DNA of 64,000 nucleotides, from assembly GCA_958510825.1 (NCBI GenBank), contig OY294048.1:10185589-10249588 (forward strand). Direction: 5' to 3'. Within the stretch, counting starts at the first letter, position 1, and every line of letters starts with the position of its first letter. This document shows, piece by piece, positions 1-11,245 of this stretch. The position numbers and the translations under genes are program-made. The stretch comes from Brachypterus glaber. Lineage: Eukaryota > Arthropoda > Insecta > Coleoptera > Kateretidae. Under the pieces are notes generated by a model. That model was not told the origin of the DNA. It saw nothing but the letters and a program-made list of their open reading frames with translations, and searched no databases.

Positions 1-831
1 TAAGTCTTCTCATTTAGGAGAAATTATGTTTTTTGGTAAATAAGGACTTTTTAAGTGGTGGGCTAGTGCCACCCCTGTAACTAACTTTTTTATGATTGAC
101 AAGACTTGTCACTTATGTGACAATACTTTTTTAACTCGTTAAAATTATTATTATGGGATATACAGCTGCCTCAAACCATTTTTAAAACCTAATTCTGTAT
201 GAAAAACATTGGGAAATATGACTATAACGTCTATAATATTTATGTAGATAAATTTTAACTATAGTGTATACACATTGATAACCTAGCCTCAACCGTGTAA
301 TGTTGGTTAGTTTTAGTGTTTTGTTAAATTAAATTGAATGTTTTATTGACCATAATGTAATGTAACTAATAATAACGAAAAACAGCATTGTTGTAAAAAA
401 ACATACACGTCTAATACGTTTTTTTGTGTTTATAATTGTTATTAAATAATTTTAATAAAATTTAAAATTTGTTTATTGTTATTTTATTTGATAAAATATT
501 TTGTTTAAAAAAAATTAAAAAGCAAAAAGTCCTTAAAAAGACGTTAGAACTTGTTTTTGGAGTACCATTAGAGATTTAAACAGTCTGTGCAAAGTTCGTT
601 CGACATATATGCCTCAAAACGCAGTCTGAGCTGGGAACCAAAAAGTTGCTAACGCAGAAAACGTGTTAATTAAATGTATTTATTTAAGCTAAAGTTATAG
701 AAGTGCAATTGATCTTTATATTCTATCGACGCTTTTCCGTCATATACAGTTTTACAGGGGTGGCACTAGCCCACTGATTAAAAAGTCACTTTTTCCGAAA
801 AACTTTAATTTCTCCTAAATGAGAAGACTTA
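1..831. mobile_element. MITE-like element with ~80-bp terminal inverted repeats
   Basis: The first ~80 bases (TAAGTCTTCTCATTTAGGAG..., then GGGCTAGTGCCACCCCTGTA) return as the reverse complement at about 752-831, ending ...GAGAAGACTTA. The arms match well with a few mismatches. The interior is AT-rich with no coding potential. The left tip coincides with the window edge, so a few terminal bases and the target duplication cannot be judged. A non-autonomous DNA transposon is the simplest reading; the superfamily is not clear. Confidence 0.8.
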
Positions 832-1477
832 TGATAAAAAATAAAAGAAGGAATCAGTCACAATAAGTGTGGCTTTTAGAATAAGTTTTAAAACTTATGG
901 AAACATTTAAGTTTGTGGTTAAATTGCATCAAAAAAGATTGGGTAAAAAAAACATGACTATTTAAGCAATGTAAACCCAGTTTAAACATGTTTGCACCAG
1001 AAACTTAAATTAAATAAATAAAAGTTAAGGACTTAAGCTTCAAATTAAAAAATAAATCAATTAAATTCACTGGGTAGTTTTTTTGTTATTTGCAAAAATG
1101 TTTATTTTCAGAAAAAACCGTATATCTCCTAAACGAGAAAAGGAAAATTAAAAAGTTAAAAAAGAAATTACTCCCATTTAATTGGCCTATAAAATCAATT
1201 AATTAAATTGTAAAAAAATATGCAGTGGCAAACCGTGCGCATATCGAAAGAAGCAGTAAAAAAACATAGCTGTGTAATTTTCATTGCTGCCGGTTTAAAA
1301 AAAGATTTTTGATAATTTTTATTCCAGTAATTAAGAGCTAAAAGTTCAAGCTTTAAAATAAAAAAAAAGTCAAATAAATCTATTGAATAGTTTTGGAGTT
1401 ATTAGCATTTGAAAATGTGTATTTTTTTAGGTGGGCCGATAATTTTGAGCAGAAGTGTATAAAAAAAAATATAAAAA
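832..1477. other. AT-rich DNA without recognised gene
   Basis: No coding region is seen. A 16-base string GTGTGGCTTTTAGAAT at 867-882 recurs at 3375-3390 and (14 bases) at 38420-38433. Around 1125-1140 a short stretch (ATCTCCTAAACGAGAA) resembles the tip of the 1..831 element. Confidence 0.5.
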
Positions 1478-1625
1478 ATTTCCAGGACACACACAAATAG
1501 ACCGACAGACTGACCGACGGACCGACCCACAGGCAGATTTTTTTTTACGGAAATTGTATTTTTAATAAAAATTTTTCTATTTTTTTACTAACGCAAGACT
1601 TTCCTTGGGGAAAGTAAAATAAATA
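1478..1625. repeat. Interspersed repeat with GACCGACAGAC run
   Basis: A run of GACCGACAGAC-type units at about 1498-1530 is followed by ACGGAAAT, an A/T stretch and ACGCAAGACTTTCCTTGG. The same order of blocks occurs at 43765-43928, so this is a dispersed family, probably part of a longer transposable element that I cannot name. A weaker relative (ACAGACAGGCAGAC) lies near 2695-2710. Confidence 0.55.
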
Positions 1626-1920
1626 TATTTGGTAAAATACAATATACCATTTACTGTGAATAGCATTACATATATTCATGAATTCACTTGTTGTTATAAT
1701 TGATGGAGAAATGTCAAAAAAAGGTTTAAAATTTTTCCCAGAGATTTTTAATATAAATATCTCGGCGAGATTTGTAAATTTTCTGAAAATGTGAATTTCG
1801 GGTTTTTTGATCGTAAAAATGATATTTGAAGGGTTGATTTTTTTCAAAAAAAAAAAATATATTATATTGCTTTCCCATTTTGAAAATTTTCAAAATTGCT
1901 TTTCCGTTTTATTTTAATTT

Positions 1921-2150
1921 TTAATTTTCGAACAGCCTTGTACTCGTACAAAAATTTTGATAATATTTTTTGCGTATTTTTTCTGCTTTTTTGACGTTTT
2001 ATCGGTATAAATCAATTTCCAGCAAAAAAAAAATTATTTATATTTTTAATTTTCGAAAAGCCTTGTATTCGACAAAAATTTTGATAATATTTCTTAAGTA
2101 TTTTTTTGCGTTTTATGACGTTTTATCGATATAAATCGATAAAATTAAAT
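1921..2150. repeat. Two tandem ~125-bp units
   Basis: TTAATTTTCGAACAGCCTTG at 1921 is repeated at 2046 as TTAATTTTCGAAAAGCCTTG. In both units it is followed by AAAATTTTGATAATATTT and by GACGTTTTATCG(A/G)TATAAATC. The period is 125 bases. The second unit ends near 2150. Confidence 0.7.
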
Positions 2151-2992
2151 GGATGTGCTATATAAGGCTAAGCACATTAATGCAGTTATAGGTTAACAAG
2201 CTCATTGAATATTCCATTCGCTTTATGAATGAAAATTTACGATAATACAAATTGTACCCAATTCATACAATTAATAATTAGAATTCGGTAGCTGTGAAAT
2301 CACAATATAACACAATACGTTTGTTTCACTTTATTTATTAGGGAGATATATTATTCACAGTCCTCTTTAAGAAATAATAGGATTTAAAGTGGTGACACCA
2401 AAAATTAAAGATTAGTAAAATCCTATTTGATCAAAGAAGAAAATAAGAGAAAAATTTACGTAAAAAAGATTTTTCATTCGCTTGTTCCAAAGTGACATTT
2501 CTGTTAAAATGTTTGTCCTACTATAAATAATAAGTGAGATATCCCTAAACATTATAGTTTTTGTCCGTTTTGCCCCCTTGCCCTACGTTAACCATATTTA
2601 ATGTGACGCAAATAGAAAAGGTCCTGAATCTTTTGGTGAAAGAATTTTTAAAATCTGACATTCCATTAAAAAGTTATAAGGTTTACATACAGAAGGACAG
2701 ACAGGCAGACATTTTTTTGAGACCCACTTTTTTCGCATTTTCTCGACGTTTTATGACATACTAAAGCAGAAAATGCAAAAAAAATTGATTTTTCGGTCGA
2801 TTTAAATAACGGGTGTTTCCACCCGTAAAAGCTATAGCTTGGTGATTCATTTCTGTTAAAATGTGCCTGTTATGAAAATAATAATACTTCTGAAACCGTT
2901 CTATGAATATTATAAATATTGAAATTCATTTTACAATTGAAATTTTGTGACTGATAAATAATTAGTTAACATATATTTTGAGGTTATGTTAT
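2151..2992. other. AT-rich DNA without recognised gene
   Basis: Nothing coding is seen. A short open frame at 2561-2764 overlaps a degenerate repeat piece (ACAGACAGGCAGAC, then TTTTCTCGACGTTTTATGAC) related to the 125-bp units and the GACCGACAGAC repeat, so it is not called as a gene. Confidence 0.45.
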
Positions 2993-3136
2993 ACACTGAT
3001 AAAAAAGAATTTATTTGGATATGGCCAATTAAATTATTTGGTTGTGAGTAACAAATTTTATTTGTCACAAACAAATAATTTAATTGGCCATATCCAACGA
3101 AATTTTAAGTTTACAGAAATAAACTGTAATCAGTGT
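2993..3136. mobile_element. Small hairpin MITE
   Basis: ACACTGAT at 2993-3000 pairs with ATCAGTGT at 3129-3136. Inside them a perfect 26-bp arm (3015-3040, starting TTGGATATGGCCAATTAAAT) pairs with 3072-3097. The 31-base centre is itself partly self-complementary around GTGAGTAACAAA / TTTGTCAC. This is a nested palindrome of the kind left by very short non-autonomous DNA elements. Confidence 0.7.
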
Positions 3137-3494
3137 AGAAGAATTTTTTATTTTGTATGAAATGATTATAATAACTGTATCTGGTCAAAAAGAACAGTTA
3201 GTTCAAGACCAGAAGTGACCAAAAGGACATATTTCTTTATAAATATTACAGTAAAGGTAGAGCATCTTCTTTTAAAAAGCTTAAATATAACAAGTTTTAG
3301 TTAGCGGGCGAAAAAAACTTTTTGGCCCTAGGCTCACAAAGTTTAACTTTTCGCCCGTGAAACATGAACAAAAAGTGTGGCTTTTAGAATTAATCGAATA
3401 AAAAATACGTTAATAGCACTTTTTCCCTTTTATTTTTTCGATGTTTAAAAATTTTTATACGGGAAAGTTATATCTTTTGTTTTATACACTGTGC

Positions 3495-3528
3495 ACCTTT
3501 ACTAATACCCATGTGTATTAGTAAAGGT
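3495..3528. repeat. Perfect 14-bp-stem palindrome
   Basis: ACCTTTACTAATAC (3495-3508), a six-base spacer, then GTATTAGTAAAGGT (3515-3528). No gene ends nearby, so it is not read as a terminator. Confidence 0.75.
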
Positions 3529-5270
3529 CTTACTTTTTAGATTGATTTAAAACAGAATAAATTACTTTTTAATATTTTTATGACATAACATAGAAATACA
3601 CTTTTCCCTCATTCCGCCCCATCCACAAGGCAGAACGGGGTTTATTATAATTTTCTTCATAAAGGTTGATATATGATACCCCAAGTAACGCAGTAGCTAT
3701 GAAGTATCTTTTGCCTCTCTTTTGCAACAAAATTACAGCCATATGGTTGCGAAATAGCGGTAAATAATGCTTTAAACTACTGTGTTACTTTAGACAACAA
3801 ATGAAAAAAAAAAGCCAAATGGTAGTTTTTTTTTATTTTGTATGTCCGCGTCATTTAGGTTAAAACAAAATTAGTATCAATCATATTTTTCGGGACAGAC
3901 ATGGGTAAAACTTTCTTGTTGCAGAAAGATTTAGCTAAAAGCCTTTTTTTTAAAGTAATACCGTAATTTTCGTAAGCACTAAAAATTGATATAAACACGC
4001 TTGAATGCCCTACATAGAAGTTTAACTAGGACTAAAACTTTACGACATGAAAAATCTCGATTAGTGATCAGGCATAGAGTGGGGGAGGACGAGCGCGTTA
4101 AAGTGTTCATGATGGTACATCACTTTTATAAAAAGTATAGATTTTAGATGTCACCCCGTTCTACCCCGCCACACCGTTCGACCCCACCTTCCCCTGATAC
4201 TCGTTTACTTTGAAGCTTCGAGAAATAAAATAATGGGTGAATAATAAATGGTTCGCAGGTGTGCTTAGGTTTACAATAGGGATTATTGTCTAGAATTCGA
4301 TAAGGAATAAAATAGTTTAATTTTAAAATATTTAGGTCCACTTTTATTAATTGGATCGTGTTGAGCAATACTATTTTGACCCACATTGTGGCCCGTAACT
4401 GGAAAAAATTCAAGGGGTGCTGAGCACCCCCTCGCACCTCCCAGTTACGGATCTGCGATGTTTTAACCTCGACTCTAAACAAACTCACTTTTTTTTCATA
4501 TTCTATTTATTTATGATAAAACTAACAATTTATGACTAAAAATTAAATCTTCTATCAGGCTAATTTTTTTTTATTTGACAAAATTAGTTTTCCTTCGGGT
4601 GTGGTCTAATTTACTTTTTTTTAAGATAGATTCTATAATTATTTGTCAGACATTTGACTATTATGGCAACCGCGCTTTACCGCAAAATTAAAATCTAGGG
4701 TTCCCAAAGATCCTGAAGATATAATTCGCTATTTTCGATGTTACTTTTTTAAAAGAAATTTTCAGGATTCCGAAGAAAATTAGGTAGTTTGTACCCTTAT
4801 ATAACTTTTCTGTCCATTAAAAAACTATATTGCAATCATTAAAAATGAAATATAAATAAAACTAGTTTCGATCTACTTAAATAGAAAGATAAGTACTAAA
4901 ATTACTTTATTTCTTTTCAAGTTAGTCATCCTAAGAAGAAATAAGAAGAAATTTATATATAAGTAAAAACTTTTGGAAAAGCATTCAAACTTTTACAACT
5001 TAACGAAGTTGAAAATATTTAGAATTTCTAGTTTTAAAATTTTCATTTGAAAGATTTTACAATATACCTAGGTTTAATTTTCAGTTTAAGATTAATGTAC
5101 TTGCATTTTTTTAAGCTGTTAATAAATTGAACATTAAACAAATAATATGAAAAAATAAAACCTTTTTGTACTTCAAAAAATTAATTTTTTATAAAATGTG
5201 TTTTTCATACTGAATGATTTTGAATATATGGCACATCAAGCAACTTAATAGTCAGAGAGCTGGTGGCTAG
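3529..5270. other. 1.7 kb without recognised gene
   Basis: AT-rich DNA with one C-rich patch near 4150-4195 and the nested hairpin at 4393-4450. A 114-codon open frame at 4144-4488 (minus) has no recognisable domain and runs through that hairpin, so it is probably chance. Confidence 0.45.
4393..4450. repeat. Nested hairpin with 10-bp perfect arms
   Basis: CCGTAACTGG (4393-4402) pairs with CCAGTTACGG (4441-4450). Inside lies a second palindrome GGGGTGC-TGA-GCACCCC (4414-4430). It is GC-rich compared with its surroundings and may be a decayed MITE tip. Confidence 0.65.
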
Positions 5271-5720
5271 GCTCCGAAATCGGTTCTTTTGGGTGCTAGA
5301 AGCACCAAAAAATCTATTTTTAACCTGCCGAGTCATACATTACATACATTACATTTATTACATTCAGAATTTTCATAGTTATACTTAATAATTCTGGGGC
5401 CAAGGGGGTAACAAAAGTCTTTAAAAAGTGCCTTTGACATATATAATACTTAATTTTTTAAAGAAATGAGAATTTATGAAATGAAATTTTGATTAAATGA
5501 AAATTCATTAGACTTTTTAGTGTTGACAGATGTCAAATAAACTTTTAAACCCTTTTTTACCCCTTGGCCTACTAAATAATTGTGTAAAACTGTGAAAACA
5601 GACTAATCTAAATGTGATAAATGTAATGTGTTTGACTCGGTAAGTTAAAAATATATTTTTCGGGGACCCCATTTCACTACCTTTTCGGGGCCAAAGGAAC
5701 CCGATCCAAGACCTGTCGAT
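5271..5720. repeat. Diverged foldback repeat
   Basis: The left half (GGTTCTTTTGGG..., TTTTTAACCTGCCGAGTCA, then CATTACATTTATTACA, GGCCAAGGGGGTAA) reappears reverse-complemented in the right half (TGTAATGTGTTTGACTCGG..., ending CCAAAGGAACCCGATCC). Identity is moderate with several gaps, so the inverted duplication is old. Confidence 0.65.
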
Positions 5721-5754
5721 TTGCAAATAGCTTTTTTTAATGTACTTTAAGACA

Positions 5755-6284
5755 TATACAGACAGGTCCAGGCAACGGTGTACAAGAAGGATAAGGTGTT
5801 AGAATTAGTACAGTTTGTTTAATATTTACAAAAAATGGTATATGGGAGTTTTGAGACTCGCTAAAAATGAATTTGATATTTAAAAAATTCTATCCGTACC
5901 CTTAATGGGGTAGAACCACCCCTTTTTTAAATATTTTGTATTTAACCTGAAAAAAATTGGTACCTAGGATTTTTCGTCTCGCTGAAAAAGAATTTAATAT
6001 TTAAAAAATTCTGTCTCCCCCCTTAGAACCACCCCTATAGGGGCCTAATTACCTACTTATATTTTTTCAATTAAAGTGATAGAACCACACATATTTACAC
6101 TTTTTTATTAACCTGATAAGTTATCAATGTTATCAGTGATAACATTTGGTAAAGGGGGGTTTTGCAAGTCGCTTAAGACGAATTAAATATTTTACAAAAT
6201 CTATGTACCTCGCGCAATGAATTTCACGTAACGCAATTTCATCCACGAATTTATTGTACACCGTTGTCTGGACCTGTCTGTATA
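5755..6284. mobile_element. MITE with internal ~110-bp tandem units
   Basis: The TIR TATACAGACAGGTCCAGGCA (5755) matches the reverse complement of TGTCTGGACCTGTCTGTATA at the right end (6284). The terminal TATA is compatible with a TA target duplication. The interior holds about three degenerate units of ~110 bp. Each has the order GAGACTCGCT, GAATTTGATATTTAAAAAAT, TCTATC, GGTAGAACCACCCC (about 5817-5930, 5931-6045, 6046-6215). The same core without the TIRs is found at 29735-30105. Confidence 0.75.
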
Positions 6285-6353
6285 AAACACAGCTGGGAAA
6301 AAATAATGGAATAAAAATGGTCACTAGCTCTTAGACTATAAGGTACTGAATAA

Positions 6354-7296
6354 CACAGGCCCACAAAAAAAAATCTGAGTCTTGGATTTCAATATGATAT
6401 TCCTATGTATTTTTTCCCGCTGAAACTGAATCCGCAACCCGTTTAACCCATACACGTCAGGATTTTGATAAAACCTCAAAAAACACCCGAAAAACTACTG
6501 AAACCGCTAAAATCATCTATGCCACCCCCCTGTCCCCAAATTGCTAATTCTATAACCCCAGAACCCCATAATCCCCTAACCTCATAATACCATAGCCGCA
6601 TAACCTCAAAACCCCGTAGAAAAATCTAGTTTGGGAAAACAAATTCTTCACTTTTTTTTGTGGAACATAGTCATAAGTAAGTAACTCCATAACTCCAAAA
6701 ATTCCCTAATACCATAATCTCAAAATCCCTTCACTTCGTAACCCCATATACTATATCCCCTTAATCCCGTTATCTTCTTCCGGTTAAAAAAATAATGAAG
6801 TAGACCTTGATTCATGACTTCACTCACAAAACTCTTATTATTTCGAGAACCGGACTTCTCCACAGAATAAGATGATGGGGTTAAGAGGTTATAATATATG
6901 GGGTTACGGAGTGAAAGGGTTAGGAGGTGTGATGGGATTTTAGGGTTATACAGTTACATATTCATAACTATGTTCTACAAGAAAATTTCACGTAATTGTT
7001 CTGTTTTCCCGAACCAGATTTTTCTACCTAATGATGTTACGCGGTTTTGAGGTTATGAAGTAATGGTATTCCAAAGTTAGGGGATTATAGGGTTACGAAA
7101 TTACGAATTTGGAGGAAGGGGGTGAAAGTGGTATGATTGTAGCGGTTTTAGTAGTTTTTCGAGTGTTTTTTGAGGTTATGTCAAAATCCTGACGTGTAAG
7201 GGTTAAACGAGTTACGGATTCGGTTTCAGCGGGAAAAAATACATAGGAATATCATATTGGAATCCAAGACTCACAATTTTTTTTTGTGGGCCTGTG
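6354..7296. mobile_element. 943-bp foldback element, TAA target duplication
   Basis: CACAGGCCCACAAAAAAAAA at 6354 and its reverse complement ending at 7296 open two arms that pair almost to the centre, so the whole element is an inverted duplication. TAA precedes the left end (6351-6353) and follows the right end (7297-7299). A 3-bp TWA-type duplication is usual for PIF/Harbinger, so that superfamily is a reasonable guess. Much of the arm is a degenerate string of ~10-bp words such as AACCCCATAATCCC and CCTCATAATACC. No transposase is visible. Confidence 0.85.
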
Positions 7297-7598
7297 TAAT
7301 AGTTGTTACATAAATTACATGTCCTGTTATTCTAATATAATAATAATTAATAACTCACCCATTAGCTCGACCTGCAGAATCTCCTCCAATCCCTGATCCG
7401 TTCTAAAACAAAAAAAAAAAATGGGTTCAAAACTAAATATAAAAAATATTTTAACTACAACCATATATGGATAAGAAAAATAACAACAATATTTATTCAA
7501 CAATTAATTTCAAACATAATAACATATTATAATCTAATATTTATCAAAATATATAAATCAACAATCTTAAACTAATTTTGAAGTATACAGTTTAATTA

Positions 7599-8320
7599 TA
7601 TAGTGCGGTCCAAAAGTCACCCCCCCCCCTTTTAACTTTTGAACGAGTTGAGATATCGACTTCAAATTTAGAACTCTTAAATAAGACAACTTAAACTATC
7701 TTTTAGCATATATTTGATATTTTCAGCTTTTAAAATGTGGGCAGGGGGCATGGGGGGGCATTTTTTGAAATGGAAAGGGGGGTCGTGTGATACATCATTT
7801 TAAAGCTTATAAAATTCTCTTTTTAAACTAACATTTTTAAATTTTTTAAAAATGTTTTTTAAGGTTTTGATTTTTCAATTTTTGGTGCTAAAACATTCGA
7901 TTTTTTAAGTTTTTTTTATAAATTTTTATTTATGTCAACTAAAATTAGTTTAAAAGTATAACTAACATTTTTTTATGATGAAATTAGGCATTTTTAAAAA
8001 ATTATTTGATTGTTTTAGAGGAATTTTGACATTAATACCCATTTTCAACCTCATTATAAACCCATTTTTTTTTTTAATTTAAAAATATGGATTTAAATGG
8101 AGAATTTAATAAGCTTTAAAATGATGTATTACACGACCCCCTTTCCATTAAAAAAAATGTGCCCCCATGCCCCCCTGCCCACATTTTAAGAGCTGAAAGT
8201 ATTAAAAATATGCTAAAATATAGATTAAGTTGTCTTATTTAAAAGTTTCAAATTTGAAGTCGATATCTCAACTGGTTCAAAAGTTAAGAGGGCGGGGGGT
8301 GACTTTTGGACCGCTCTGTA
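7599..8320. mobile_element. TIR element, CAGTGCGGTCC family (complete copy)
   Basis: The left end TAGTGCGGTCCAAAAGTCAC and the right end GTGACTTTTGGACCGCTCTG are inverted copies. TA lies outside both (7599-7600, 8319-8320), as for Tc1/mariner-type insertions. The arms extend ~190 bp (ACTTTTGAACGAGTTGAGAT..., GGGCAGGGGGCATGGGGGG...). The centre is AT-rich and non-coding. Fragments of the family are at 18370, 23351, 29455, 31225, 38040 and 41030. Confidence 0.85.
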
Positions 8321-8487
8321 TAGTAGGTACCGGAGTTGGGTAACGACTAATTCATGATTACAGTGGAATTAAATATTATTTACTTGATTTATTTTTAATT
8401 TATCGATTATTGTTTAGATATATCTGCATATAAACAATAGCATAAAAAGTAACTATAGTTTGGTCAAACTGAATATTATTTACTCTA

Positions 8488-8629
8488 TAGGCTTGTTCGA
8501 GATTCGAGTTCAGAACTGTTCAGAACTGGTTCTGACCAATGGAGGTTTAATCCTTATTACCATGTGACTTTAAATAACCAATAAACAGTAGTCCAGAACT
8601 GATTCTAGCGTATCCCGAACAAAGCTTAT
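8488..8629. mobile_element. 142-bp MITE
   Basis: ATAGGCTTGTTCGAGATTCG (left) faces an inverted counterpart ending CGAACAAAGCTTAT (right). Inner blocks TTCAGAACTGGTTCTG and CCAGAACTGATTCTAG also pair. The arms have a few mismatches. Confidence 0.65.
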
Positions 8630-9740
8630 GATAACTTTTATAATTACTTTTGCTTTAAAACTATAATTTATGTTCTAAACCAAAAGTAATATAGCTTAAC
8701 TTTACGTTTGTATTTATATTTATGTTATTTTCTAAATGTTCGTATATTAAAAATTAAAATCAGTATTAGTTGAGAAATAAATAAATAATAAGTAGTTGCA
8801 CTATAATCACAGGGTGATCTGACTTTGAGTAGTCAAGCCAATATCTCAGTACTTTACTTTTAATAATTAAAATTATTATTAATTATTACTTAATGGCTAA
8901 AAAAAATTCAAATATATTTTTTTTTAACTTGTATCCACTTGTCTGCTTTTAAAACAGTGTAAATTATTTGCTCAATTTTATTAACGAGAAACGCAATTAA
9001 GACACATTTATTCGTTTCTTCTAGAATGACCCAATTTTTGTTGATTTATTTAAAGAAGATTTTTTATTTATTTATTTAATTATTTGATTAATTTTACACA
9101 GTTTCGCGAGAGCCCCAAATAAGCTCCAAGCTTGTGTTAGGGACTCTTCACTAATTTTGATAAAAATAAAAAAAAATAAAAAAGTATGTCTTCCCTCAAA
9201 AATTTTGCAACCAAAGTCTAATGTAGATCTTTACCATTTTTTGTTACCAGTGTCAATTGTATGACTTCTACTAATGCTTTTCTTTCTCCTGGTAACATTT
9301 TTACTCTTTTAAACAGCGTTTATACCATAAATTTAAAAAATACAAAAAAAATTAATTCTATAAATAATGATATTGACATATTGTTTCCTAAAATTTGTTA
9401 ATTGGTTGCAACATGTATACAATTTTTTTTTATAATTTTAATGTGCCAATATTAAGTTTAAGGTTAAGGTTATTCTAGCAATTTTAAAAGGTATTTTATA
9501 TAGGAAATTTCGTAAATTTACCTCGAATAAATATAATTATTTATTTACATTCAATTGTATCTAAAAGCGCCACTTTTTGTATAATTATACATTATAATAA
9601 ACCCGTACGAAAAGTTTAATTTTTCGGCCTAGGCCGCAAAAATAAAATAGTCTACATTGATTGGTTGATTGATATTAAAACTATTGACATTTGAATTATA
9701 ACCTTAAATTTGTTGTCAAAAATACAAATGTATTTATTAA
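8630..9740. other. 1.1 kb without recognised gene
   Basis: AT-rich, with short ATTT runs near 9060-9080. GGCCTAGGCC with flanking TTTTTCG (9605-9645) resembles a patch near 3310-3355, but the unit is too short to define. No coding signal is seen. Confidence 0.45.
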
Positions 9741-10866
9741 TACAGGGTGTATTTGAAATAGGGTCGGAAATTTTAACAGGTGATTCTACATGATAAAATT
9801 TGACAAAAAGTTCCTATAAACATATGTCTAAAAATGCGTCATAAGGGAGCTACGCCCCTTTGAAATTGGCTAAAAAAATCGGTTTTTATTTAATAACTCA
9901 GGAACCCTTTGAGATATATTAACGAGGTTTTGCACGTGAATTAATCCTAATAAGGCCCATCTTTGTATGTAATTTTCACGTACTTATTTAAACCAGGGGT
10001 GTGCGAAAAGGGGGGTCCTTATCAGTTTTTTGTCCCAAACTTTTTTCTGTGTAACTTTTTTGCAATTTTATTTTTAAAATATGATTCCTCAGGTCAAAAT
10101 ACTTAAAAAGGGTACTCTTGTTGTAATACTGTAGGATTAACCGTTTTCGAGAAAAGTTAATTTGAAGGTGAAATTTCACTGTTCGAGGACGAAAAATTAA
10201 ATACTAAAATGTCGAAAACCAAAATTTTAATGATGCAATGTTATTCTACATCAAAAGCTAAGAAAAAAAGTTTCCATACATATAGGTCGAAAAAACGCTT
10301 TTAAAGCTACCATAGCCCTTTAAAAATGGTGCATATTTAGGAGACCATAAATCCATTAGGATTCATTTTTGGAAGTACCTGTATATGAGGTTTTTTTCTT
10401 AGTTTTTAATGTACATTCGCCCTGCATCATTAAAATTTTGGTTTTCAACATTTTAGTATTTAATTTTTCGTCCTCGAACCGTAAAATTTCACCTTCAAAT
10501 GAACTTTTCTCGAAAACGGTTAATCCTACAGTATTACAACAAGAGTACTTTTTTTATGTATTTTGACCTGGGGAATCATATTTCGAAAATAAAATTGCAA
10601 AAAAGTTACACAGAAAAAAGTTTGGGACAAAAAACTGATAAGCCCCTCCCGTTTCGCACACCCCTGGTTTAAATAAGTACGTGAAAATTACATACAAAGA
10701 TGGGCCTTATTAGGATTAATTCACGTGCAAAACCTCGTTAATATATCTCAAAGGGTTCCTGAGTTATTAAATAAAAACCGATTTTTTTAGCCACTTTCAA
10801 AGGGGCGTAGCTCCCTTATGACTCATTTTTAGACATATGTTTATAGGAACTTTTTGTCATTTTTTA
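9741..10866. mobile_element. Long foldback element, right tip lost
   Basis: The left end TACAGGGTGTATTTGAAATA and ~500 bp of following sequence are mirrored by the right half up to 10866, where the match stops inside TTTTTGTCAT. About 70 terminal bases of the right arm are missing compared with the complete relative at 50671-51852. The two copies share blocks such as GGGTCGGAAATTTTAAC, ATAAGGGAGCTACGCCCCTT and TGCACGTGAATTAATCC. Short open frames here (9988-10179, 10369-10566) are arm sequence, not genes. Confidence 0.85.
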
Positions 10867-10932
10867 TACGCGAGTAGAATTCTATACTTTATCGGTCGTT
10901 TTAAATTTTAAACGGTTAATTTTTACAGACCA

Positions 10933-10956
10933 GTGATTAATAGGCCTATTAATCAC
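10933..10956. repeat. Perfect 24-bp palindrome
   Basis: GTGATTAATAGG followed directly by CCTATTAATCAC, without a loop. Confidence 0.8.
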
Positions 10957-11245
10957 GGCCGTGGATAAAGCATATTATTTACATCATGGAAGACAAGGAG
11001 ATAACAGTCAAAAAAAAAAATTAAAATTGCTTAAACGGTTCCTGAAATATAGGCTTGTGTACTCAAAGTTGTATCACCCTGTACAGTTTGGCAGCAGTAA
11101 AAAAAGTTATTTGACATACACGCGATTCTAGTACAATAAAATAAGCGTCTAGTACGCTAAATTTTACATATCCAGTATTTTATAAGCTGTAATCTCGTGG
11201 AAACAAAAGCAAGGATTAATGCTGCCAGGCTGTAAATTAGGCGTA

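Noticed and set aside
3495..3528. Rho-independent terminator-like stem
   Set aside because: No T-tract, no adjacent gene and a eukaryotic context.
4144..4488. 114-codon open frame (minus)
   Set aside because: No recognisable domain, crosses the nested hairpin at 4393-4450, composition dictated by a C-rich patch.
9988..10566. Open frames that recur at 50791-51726
   Set aside because: They are the two arms of a foldback read in various frames; reappearance comes from the repeat and not from coding constraint.
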